From Oscillospiraceae bacterium (lineage in GTDB: Bacteria; Bacillota; Clostridia; Oscillospirales; Ruminococcaceae), in the NCBI GenBank assembly GCA_017848115.1, contig JAGAKZ010000084.1:1-52651 (forward strand): a DNA stretch of 52,651 bases, in the 5' to 3' direction. Shown one piece after another: positions 42,164 through 50,600 of this stretch. How positions within the stretch are numbered: the first letter of the stretch is position 1; each line of letters starts with the position of its first letter. Under the pieces are notes generated by a model. It was not told the DNA's origin, searched no databases, and saw only the letters and a program-made list of their open reading frames with translations. Made by a program: the position numbers and the translations under genes.

Positions 42164-43041
42164 TGACTACGACATTATTTGTATCAAATGAGACTATTCA
42201 GGTAGTATCCGGTACTGCAAAAGGAAAAAAACTTATTATAAACGATATAATTACAGAACCGGTAAAAGAAGGTACGATCATCAACGGCGTTATTACAGAT
42301 TCTTCACAGCTTAAAAATGATATTGATCAGATATTTAAAAACAATAAGAAGCTCGGAAAGAAAATAAATGTTATCGTTGATGGTTCTTCTATAAACACAA
42401 AAATACTTGAAGTACCACTTCTTAACGAAGCAAAGCTTATGCCTTTTATAGAAACAAACTATCCGGAGGTTGAAAACCTTGACAAGATGCTTTTGGATTA
42501 TATGGTGCTTGAAGGAAAGAATGAGGCTGGGGGCGCCACAGTGCTGTCTGTACTTACAGAAAAAGATTTTGTAAATGAATATTCCGAACTGATAACATCT
42601 TTGGGGATAAAGATAGATAGTATAGATATTTCTCTTAGCAGCCTTATAAAACTTGTTAAATTTGGAATAAAAGCACTTGGTGAAACATTTATAGTAGGCG
42701 TTCTCGATAAAAATATTCTTGCACTTGTTTTGTTTGTAAGAGGAAAATTCAGATTTTCAAGACGTATACGTATAGTTTCGGAAATAGGTTCCGAAGAAAT
42801 TTTGCCTGAGATGGTAAAAATTCTTTCAAATATGATTCAGTTTAACAAATCTGAAAAAACAAATGCTGATATTTCCGATATCTATATAGGCGGTTTTCTT
42901 CCGGCAGACAACGAGATCTATAAACAGCTTACGGATTCACTTGATGTAAATGTCGTTTCTTTTCCGGAACTTGAAAATATACGCATACCGGACGGAAGAC
43001 GACAGGGGGATTTTATATACACTATGGGAAGTATCCTGTAA
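42163..43041 (+). CDS. pilM: PilM-like pilus assembly protein
   Basis: 292 residues, soluble. Divergent actin-like protein: beta-rich start (TTLFVSNETIQVVSG), KINVIVDGSSINTKILEVPLLNEAKLMPFIETNYP as in PilM, and a late IYIGGFLPADNEIYKQL glycine turn. In other species PilM binds the cytoplasmic tail of PilN and links PilB to PilNO. The family is assigned from weak motifs plus position; its start overlaps the pilC stop (ATGA). Confidence 0.8.
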   Translation: MTTTLFVSNETIQVVSGTAKGKKLIINDIITEPVKEGTIINGVITDSSQLKNDIDQIFKNNKKLGKKINVIVDGSSINTKILEVPLLNEAKLMPFIETNYPEVENLDKMLLDYMVLEGKNEAGGATVLSVLTEKDFVNEYSELITSLGIKIDSIDISLSSLIKLVKFGIKALGETFIVGVLDKNILALVLFVRGKFRFSRRIRIVSEIGSEEILPEMVKILSNMIQFNKSEKTNADISDIYIGGFLPADNEIYKQLTDSLDVNVVSFPELENIRIPDGRRQGDFIYTMGSIL

Positions 43042-43084
43042 GGTATACAGCTTAAGATATTTAAGAGATTTGGGGTGATGTGAT

Positions 43085-43693
43085 TTGAATAGGATAAAAA
43101 ATAAAAATATAAACCTGTATGAACGACTGAAACAATCAGAGGAAAAGGGAAAAAGCAAAAAGAAAAGCATGAAGTTCAAGATAATAGTATTTGGTGCATC
43201 GGTACTCGGAGCATCAGTTGCAGGTTTTCTTGGTGTAACACTTTATGCAAATTCCGTACAGGAAAAATATGATGAAATAAATGCAATGGTAAACGATCCT
43301 GTTCTTGTACTCACGATTGAAGAAGACAACATATTTTTATCGAACAATGCAGCACTTGAACAGATAAAGGTAAAATATGATGAAACAACGTTACTTATGC
43401 AAAGCTCAAGTAAAATAAAGGAAAACCTTACTCCCGGGCTTATAAATGATATTCTTTCCTGTCAGACAGCAGATGTCAGGGTTTATCAGATAAGTTTTGA
43501 CGGAGATAATATGAATATATCGTGTGTTACAACTTTTGCTGACAGTTCAGCACAATTTGTATCGGCGCTTGAAAGAAGAAATATATTCGGAAGTATAGAT
43601 TATGACGGTTTTGCAGGTCAGGGCGATCAGTACACGTTTAGCGTTATAGCTCCGTTTTTAGAAAAGGAAGAGGTGATATCTGATGGACAATAG
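43085..43693 (+). CDS. pilN: PilN-like pilus alignment protein
   Basis: 202 residues. The cytoplasmic start contains NKNINLYERLKQ, equivalent to the conserved I-N-L-L/Y motif that binds PilM. A single membrane helix (about 33-55) is followed by a periplasmic-type domain with a coiled helix and alpha/beta fold. The start is TTG 43085 after GGGGTGATG. Its end overlaps the next gene by 11 bases, which suggests translational coupling. Confidence 0.85.
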   Translation: MNRIKNKNINLYERLKQSEEKGKSKKKSMKFKIIVFGASVLGASVAGFLGVTLYANSVQEKYDEINAMVNDPVLVLTIEEDNIFLSNNAALEQIKVKYDETTLLMQSSSKIKENLTPGLINDILSCQTADVRVYQISFDGDNMNISCVTTFADSSAQFVSALERRNIFGSIDYDGFAGQGDQYTFSVIAPFLEKEEVISDGQ

Positions 43694-44396
43694 TAAAACT
43701 TCTCCCAGACAAATAGCTATGCTGGTAATACTTATAGGCGTGCTCGTGGTAGTAGTAGCTGTTCAGTATTTTATCCGTCCGACTCTTACTGAGGCTTCAG
43801 AGTTGAAAGCTCAGACAGAAGTACTTGAAGAAAAGTACTTAAGTATGCAGGAACAGTCGCTTATGCATATGGTTGACGGTGCTATTTATGAAGAGTATCG
43901 TACCGAACTTGAAGAACAGGGAAAGCAGATGTTACCTTACATGAAAAGTAATGAACTTGATGAGATAGTAACTGATATGGTGCTTTCGAGCGGACTTGAA
44001 ATTGGTTCTTTGCGAATAGGTGATATACGTGACTATAAAGTAAGACTTCTTTATGAAGAAAAATCAGATAACACATCCGAAGAGGAGTCGTCAAATGGAG
44101 ATTTTGAAGATTCTGGATTTCCGGACATGAACCTGTATCCGGGTGCAGAGTTGATAATGGAAGATGAGATGTTTTATCTTCAATATAAAACAGGTCATTA
44201 TTCATGCGTTCTTGATTATCAGCTTAAAGGAAATTATGATCAGATCAGAACTTTAACTGATAAGATCATAGCTGATAAATCAATGGGTATAGAAAATATA
44301 TATTTTACAAACTCAGGTGATGTTTCGGCAGATGGAGAGTATGACCTTAATATAAGCATTGTAGTTTATATGTTTGACAAACTTCCCGATTTCTGA
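43683..44396 (+). CDS. pilO: PilO-like pilus alignment protein
   Basis: 237 residues. Short cytoplasmic start, membrane helix AMLVILIGVLVVVVAVQYFI (about 10-30), coiled coil (TEASELKAQTEVLEEKYLSMQ), then an alpha/beta domain with a Ser/Glu-rich insertion. It is the usual partner of PilN. Assignment is by topology and operon position. Confidence 0.85.
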   Translation: MDNSKTSPRQIAMLVILIGVLVVVVAVQYFIRPTLTEASELKAQTEVLEEKYLSMQEQSLMHMVDGAIYEEYRTELEEQGKQMLPYMKSNELDEIVTDMVLSSGLEIGSLRIGDIRDYKVRLLYEEKSDNTSEEESSNGDFEDSGFPDMNLYPGAELIMEDEMFYLQYKTGHYSCVLDYQLKGNYDQIRTLTDKIIADKSMGIENIYFTNSGDVSADGEYDLNISIVVYMFDKLPDF

Positions 44397-44412
44397 TTGC
44401 GGAGGTGGTCAT

Positions 44413-44826
44413 ATGAAGGGTAAAAAGCTCAAAGGTTCCGCACTGTTATGGGCTATATGTACATTATTGATTTTTATGGTTATAGTAACCGGAATAGTTT
44501 CTTTAAATCAGCAGTATGTAAATGAAGAAATAAACTCTTATTCGGAAAAAAAGGCAGAATACATCGCGAGATCCGGCATTGACATAGTTGTAAATGAAAT
44601 AGAAAACGGAAAGCTTGATGAGCACCTGAAAAAAGCGTCAGAATTTAATATTATTCTTGAGATGGAGGAAGGCGTATCATGTGATATCACTGTACAAAAA
44701 AGTGATAAGTTCATAACCCTTGTTTCAAAAGCTCAGAATGGTATAAGTGAAGATGTTGTATGTGCCAGATTAGTGTTGAGACGTGTAAAAAATAAATGGG
44801 AGTTTCTTGGGTATTTTGTTTATTGA
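44413..44826 (+). CDS. PilX-like pilus assembly protein
   Basis: 137 residues. KGSALLWAICTLLIFMVIVTGIVSL followed by NSYSEKKAEYIARSGIDIVVNEI is the pattern of PilX/GspK N-termini: a hydrophobic helix lacking a normal prepilin Glu+5, then an A/S-G-x-x helix. It may be a non-cleaved or atypically cleaved minor pilin. ATG 44413 is chosen with GGAGG seven bases upstream; the longer frame from 44374 overlaps pilO without a ribosome site. Confidence 0.75.
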   Translation: MKGKKLKGSALLWAICTLLIFMVIVTGIVSLNQQYVNEEINSYSEKKAEYIARSGIDIVVNEIENGKLDEHLKKASEFNIILEMEEGVSCDITVQKSDKFITLVSKAQNGISEDVVCARLVLRRVKNKWEFLGYFVY

Positions 44827-44835
44827 GGTGATGAT

Positions 44836-45237
44836 ATGAAGAAAAAACTTTCCGGTATGACGCTTGTTGAAGTTGTTACAGCAGTTGCCATCATATTTCT
44901 TGTTTCGGCAGCAGCTTACGCGGGGATATGTACAGCAGGAAAATTTATGGTGAGAGGTGCTGATATACGTGCAGAAGCCGAAAAATCAGCAGAATCGCTT
45001 GATCAGAAGATAAAGACAGGAGTTTATGATACTACTGAGACAACAGCTGTTACATATGTAGTTGTAAGTATGATTGAGAGTGAAACAGAGATTATGGGTT
45101 CTGCTTTGGTTGATATTTATAAAGTCAAATCAGGCACAGAAGTATATTCATATGCATATTATCAGCCGTGTGTAACAGAGATAACAACTACAGAAACAAC
45201 AGCTGAAACAAAAATTTCTGAAGCAACAGAAGAATAA
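44836..45237 (+). CDS. Minor pseudopilin with SGMTLVE signal
   Basis: 133 residues. Leader of seven residues ending in KKLSG^MTLVEVV (Met at +1, which is common in minor pilins), then the hydrophobic helix TAVAIIFLVSAAAYAGICTAG. The small head has a Thr/Glu-rich tail (ITTTETTAETKISEATEE). Probably a priming or tip minor pilin. The ribosome site GAGGTGATG overlaps the preceding stop. Confidence 0.88.
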   Translation: MKKKLSGMTLVEVVTAVAIIFLVSAAAYAGICTAGKFMVRGADIRAEAEKSAESLDQKIKTGVYDTTETTAVTYVVVSMIESETEIMGSALVDIYKVKSGTEVYSYAYYQPCVTEITTTETTAETKISEATEE

Positions 45238-45250
45238 GGAGGTAGATCCG

Positions 45251-45805
45251 ATGAAAAAAAGATTAAAGGGATTTACTCTTACAGAAGTAATGGTTTCACT
45301 TGTTATACTGACTATAGTGGTAACTATTTCTTCTACCATGATTATTTCTTCGTTGAATCTTCTTCTGAAAAATGCATTTATACGTGATGCACAAAATAAC
45401 GGAAATGAAATATATCAGTTGCTTGAAGATAAATTAAGATATGCACAACAGTTTAAAGTTATTATTCAAGATGATGAAGATTCTCCTATATCAGCAAGTT
45501 ACACAGAAACAATTGAAATTGATGGAGAGGGAATGAAGATCAATTCTAAAAGTATTTATGATAAAAAACAACTAAAAAATGCAGATTGTTGTATACGCTT
45601 GATGCAAAAAGATACACTTAGAGATATACAACTTACAGTAGAGTTAAAACGTGATAATGAACTGATTTATAGTAAATCGGGAAATGTAACTCTTGAAAAT
45701 GCAGATGTTGAAGGAAAAAATAAGATGGGCGAATATGTTAGCAATCTTGAAACGGAGAAACTAATAGAAGGAAATATAAAAATATCAATAGGATATTACG
45801 GTTGA
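45251..45805 (+). CDS. Minor pseudopilin (PilW/GspJ-like)
   Basis: 184 residues. Leader of seven residues ending in RLKG^FTLTEVM, helix VSLVILTIVVTISSTMIISSL, then a head of about 150 residues. The length and the helix continuing into a QNNGNEIYQLLEDKLRYA segment fit a GspJ/PilW-type minor pilin. It starts after GGAGGTAGATCCG. Confidence 0.88.
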   Translation: MKKRLKGFTLTEVMVSLVILTIVVTISSTMIISSLNLLLKNAFIRDAQNNGNEIYQLLEDKLRYAQQFKVIIQDDEDSPISASYTETIEIDGEGMKINSKSIYDKKQLKNADCCIRLMQKDTLRDIQLTVELKRDNELIYSKSGNVTLENADVEGKNKMGEYVSNLETEKLIEGNIKISIGYYG

Positions 45806-45824
45806 TATAAAATTTGTTAAATGA

Positions 45825-45850
45825 CTGCAGGGCTTGAATAAGTCCTGCAG
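45825..45850 (+). other. Intercistronic hairpin before pilB
   Basis: CTGCAGGGCTT (45825-45835) pairs with AAGTCCTGCAG (45840-45850): 11 bp, one G-U, tetraloop GAAT. There is no T run, so it is more likely an RNA-stability or processing element than a terminator. Confidence 0.6.
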
Positions 45851-45912
45851 CAGACAAAAAAATTAAAAGGAAATATATCGACTTAAATTAAATGTTATGG
45901 GAGGAAAACAAA

Positions 45913-47589
45913 TTGAAGAACATACCTATAGGTGAGGTTCTGAAGGAATATGGGTACATAACCGAAGAACAGATTCAGGAAGCTTTACAATATCAGAAAA
46001 CTGAAGCAGGAAAAGGAAAACGACTTGGTATACTCGTCCAGGAACTGAACTTTGTAACAGAATTACAGGTTCTTGAGTGTCTGGGAAAAAAGCTTGATCT
46101 TCCTCTTGTAAATATGGCAGATGTCAAGGTAGATCTTGATGCGGTAGAAAAAGTACCGAAACAGCTTGCTGTTAAGTATAATGTATTTCCGTTCGGACAG
46201 AAAAACGGAAGACTACAGCTTGCGATGTCAGACCCTCTTAACTTTTATGCACAGGAGGATATAAGACAGATAGTTGATATGCCTCTTGATATTATGCTTG
46301 CCGAAAAGGCGGTCATAACAAAGGAAATAGATCATAACTATGCGGAAGTCGGTGCTAAGATAGCGGCACGTCAGGCTAATATATCTGTTCAGGATGCGGC
46401 ACTGCCGGAAATCGAGATAGAAGACGGTGACGATGATGTTCCTGTAATTAAACTGGTAAATTCCTTGCTTGCACGTGGTTACAGTGCAAATGCAAGTGAT
46501 ATACACATAGAACCTTTTGAAGGACATACGCAGGTACGAATGAGAATTGACGGTATGATAGTTGACTTTGTAACTTTGGCAAAATCACTTCATATGTCAC
46601 TTGTAGCCCGTATAAAAATCATGGGTAATATGGACATAGCGGAAAAAAGAATACCTCAGGACGGTAACTTCAGAACGATAGTTGAAGGTTTTGATATCAG
46701 TATACGTGTATCGGTTATTCCGACCATATACGGCGAAAAAGTTGTTATGAGATATCTTACCTCTGATACGACTATAGATAAAGCCGGACACTTTGGTATG
46801 GAAGAGTTTGCTTATAAAAAATTAAGCAAGATGCTTGAAGCACCAAACGGCATTATTTATATAACAGGGCCTACAGGTTCAGGTAAGACTACAACCTTGT
46901 ACATGGTACTTGAACATCTTGCAAAAAGACAGGTTAATATTTCAACGATAGAAGACCCGGTTGAAAGAGGATTACCGAAAATAAATCAGATGTCAGTAAA
47001 CGTTGCGGCAGGACTTACATTTGGAGTAGGGCTCAGGGCACTTCTCAGACAGGACCCTGATATAATAATGCTCGGTGAGACCCGTGACGCAGAAACAGCA
47101 GAAATCTCGGTAAGAGCGGCAATAACAGGACATCTTGTTGTTTCCACACTTCATACCAATGATGCTATATCATCAATAGTCAGACTTGAAGACATGGGAC
47201 TTGCGCCTTATCTTGTAGCAAGTTCGCTTGTTGGAATAGTGGCTCAGCGACTTGTAAGAAAAGTTTGCGGAAACTGTTCGTATGAAGTTGAACCTACACC
47301 TGAAGAAATAGCGATAATCGGTCCTGATATACCGGTTATAAAAAAAGGCAAAGGATGCCACATATGCAACAACACAGGTTACAAAGGCAGAGTTTCTATA
47401 CATGAAATGGTTCTTATTGATAAAAAATTAAAAAGAATGATCACAAGCGGAGCAAGCAATGATGAAATGTTTGATTATGCTGTAAATGAGCAGGGGATGA
47501 AAACGCTCAGACAGTGTGCGATTGATCTTGTACGTCGTGGTATAACGACGCCGGCAGAAGTAATAAAAGTTTCTTACGATACCGATTAA
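45913..47589 (+). CDS. pilB: Pilus assembly ATPase PilB
   Basis: About 558 residues. An N-terminal GspE/MshEN domain (IGEVLKEYGYITEEQIQEALQYQK) precedes the ATPase core. Walker A is GPTGSGKTTT (about 318), the Asp box and Walker B lie in LRQDPDIIMLGETRDAETAE, the His box is ITGHLVVSTLHTNDA, and a CGNC...CHIC zinc tetracysteine follows. It drives pilus extension. MshEN domains can bind c-di-GMP in other bacteria; whether this one does is not established. TTG 45913 follows GGGAGG by eight bases and gives the family start; ATG 45892 lies before the ribosome site. Confidence 0.95.
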   Translation: MKNIPIGEVLKEYGYITEEQIQEALQYQKTEAGKGKRLGILVQELNFVTELQVLECLGKKLDLPLVNMADVKVDLDAVEKVPKQLAVKYNVFPFGQKNGRLQLAMSDPLNFYAQEDIRQIVDMPLDIMLAEKAVITKEIDHNYAEVGAKIAARQANISVQDAALPEIEIEDGDDDVPVIKLVNSLLARGYSANASDIHIEPFEGHTQVRMRIDGMIVDFVTLAKSLHMSLVARIKIMGNMDIAEKRIPQDGNFRTIVEGFDISIRVSVIPTIYGEKVVMRYLTSDTTIDKAGHFGMEEFAYKKLSKMLEAPNGIIYITGPTGSGKTTTLYMVLEHLAKRQVNISTIEDPVERGLPKINQMSVNVAAGLTFGVGLRALLRQDPDIIMLGETRDAETAEISVRAAITGHLVVSTLHTNDAISSIVRLEDMGLAPYLVASSLVGIVAQRLVRKVCGNCSYEVEPTPEEIAIIGPDIPVIKKGKGCHICNNTGYKGRVSIHEMVLIDKKLKRMITSGASNDEMFDYAVNEQGMKTLRQCAIDLVRRGITTPAEVIKVSYDTD

Positions 47590-47615
47590 AAAATTTTATG
47601 AAGGGGCGGAGTGTT

Positions 47616-50600
47616 ATGAAAAAGTATAAAGGATTTACACTTACAGAGGTAGTGTGTGTACTTGTAGTTGGAGGTATTGTTGCTGCGGCTGCGGTTCCGG
47701 GGATAAATGGTTATATAAAGCACTCCAAGGCTGCTTCATGCAAAGCCAATACTGACGAACTTAAAGTTGATCTTAAATATGCTGTAAATTCAAAGAGATT
47801 TGCAAACTGCGAGGAGATCAACAATAAGATTAAAAAAGTAATAGAGGAATATAGTCATTCCGAGTTGGTTCCTATTGAACTTACATCTGAAAATGAAAGA
47901 ATAGAAACGAACAATATAGAAGGGTTAAAATCTCATCTGGCATATAGTGTGTCAATGTGTCCTAACGACAATGAATTCTATGTTGAATGGGTTATTACAC
48001 AGGATGAAAACGGCGAATATCATATTGATTTTATATGTGAATGTGACTGTAATGACAATGAAGCAAATACTGCAGAAGAATTGTTGTCGCTTGATGCTAA
48101 TATTATAAACATATCACTGGAAACAGATGAAGGTATATATATTAGTGCGGCTGATACCATTGAAGATGATCTTAATATCAAAATGGACCACTTCATGAGC
48201 GGAATACAAGGTATAGTCAGACCACCTGTTGATGATACAAATAATGATTCTTCTCAGGGTGATACTTCTGTTTCTGACGAAGAAAAACTTGATAACTGGC
48301 TGGAAGAAACAAACAAAACGGATGATGGAACTCTTGTGGGTTTTACTCTTGACAAGGATAATAATGTAGAGTGGATATGTTATTATAAAGATTATGATGG
48401 TTTGAGATATTTTATAACTACAAGAGAAGGCGGAGAACCTGTTATAGAATATATTGATATACAGGAAAATTCAGAAGCTGCAAATTATGTTCCACCTGCT
48501 GAAGGTTCACTTGGTTCAACTGTTTATAAGAGTGAATGGACAAAGGGCGAACAGACACGCAGCATGAAGATAACAAAATATGTCGGAAATGTTGTGGACG
48601 GACAGATATCAGAAGATAAGGAAGTAAAATGGACACAGCGAGATAAAGACTGGTATATTGAAAGCTGGCAAGAATATCCTATAGTTGAGCCGGATAAGAG
48701 TTTTATCTGTTCAAAACGTAAACCTGTAAAAGCAGAGTTGAGTTATGATGATGTTAGTCATAAGTATAATATGGTTATACACTATGATGATGAATCAAGT
48801 ATAGCTATAGATATGATAACAGCAAATCATATTGATATAGTAAATTCAGATAGCAGTGAAAGTCGTAGAGTATGGTATCTTTTGAACGGATATATAATAT
48901 CTGATAACAAGATGGAAGATAAAGATAATTGGACGTACGCTTTTGATGACGGTAGTCTTAAAATACTTGAAGATGTTGTAGATAATGCAGGAAAAAATCT
49001 TGAAAATTTTGAAAACCTCAAGATCAATGAACTGTATTTCTTGTATCAGGAAACATACAAATTTTATGAGAACGATGGTAGTTTTAAATACGAACCTATA
49101 ACTGTGGATTCTAAATTAAAACGTACTCTTGTTGATTCAAATATTCTTTTGGAGAAAGACGGATTTTATCCACAGGGTATATTTGATATTACAATTCACA
49201 ATGGTAATGAATCTGCTCCGACAATAATTGAAGACAATGTAAAAGCACTTATTCCGTTTTATGATGATGCTTTTAAATCAGGATATTATTTTACAGAATC
49301 ATCTGATTCTGATTCATCTGATTTGCCTGATTCATCAGAAACTAAGAAAGAGAAATATGATGCAACCGAAGTGAAGAAGATTGCGGACAGGGGAACTGCT
49401 GATTTTGAAGTATGGTATGTAGAATCAGAATCATCACAACCTGTATCATTAGGTTCTGTTGAAAGAGTATTTGATGCAGGAAGAATTGTGTATGAAAATG
49501 GCGAGTTTGTACCAAAAGGTGATTTTCATACTGTTATCACTAAGAAAAATAACAATGAAACTGAAACGATTACAAATAAACCTGAAGAATGTGAGCTGAG
49601 TTATTACGATGCGATTCTTGATGAAGGTTACTATTTCATGAGCCTTGATGAAAACGACGATTATAAATATAATGCTAAAGAAATAAGTGAACTTGTAAAA
49701 GAAGGTCAGGTAAACTTTAAAGCATACTATGAAATCGATGAAGATGTTTTCGAAATAGGTGTTGTTAATTCAAAGATTGACTCTGACATAGTGTATATTG
49801 AAGAAAGTAAAGAATATTGTGTAAAGTCAACAGTTGTTATAAATCAGGGCAATAGCAATGAGAACATCAGTATTGAAAAAGAAGTGGAATATTTCAATGA
49901 TACAACCGGAGTAGGTTATTACTTTGAATTTACAGATGATAAGGGCAAAAAAATAACTTCACAGGAGATAAACGAAAGATTTGAAGGATATACCGGAAAA
50001 GTTGAAGTATATCATCAGTACGATGCGGATAAAGAACCTATTTATTGTGGTACAATAGAACGTGTTCTCGACAATGCGGAACTTGTGTATGGTAAAGATG
50101 GTAAGTTTGCACCTATGGGTGATTTCCATACTGAAATCCATAACTATGATGATGATAAATTGTCGACAACATATAAAAGTGTGTCTCAGAGAGATGTCCT
50201 TAAATATTATTATGATAATAATGAAGCAAAAGAAGGATATTACTTTAAAAATACACTGAATAATCAGTTGTACACTGCAGATAAGTTAAACGATATAGCA
50301 CACAGTGAACCTGTTGATTTTGAGATGTATTATGTCAAATCGGATAAGGACGAAGTAATAGGTACTATTACTTCTGATGTTACATCAACATTGGTGGAAA
50401 CTGATGTTAAAAATGAGTTTGCTGTAAATTCAAAAATAACAGTAAATTATGAAAATAAAGATAACAGCGAAAACAAGGGTAATTATACTTTTGATTATGA
50501 TGTAAACTACTATGATGAAACATCGGGTATAGGTTACTATTATACATTTGACGGCAGTGACGATATTATACAGCCGGAAGAGCTTAAAGCAAGATTTGAG

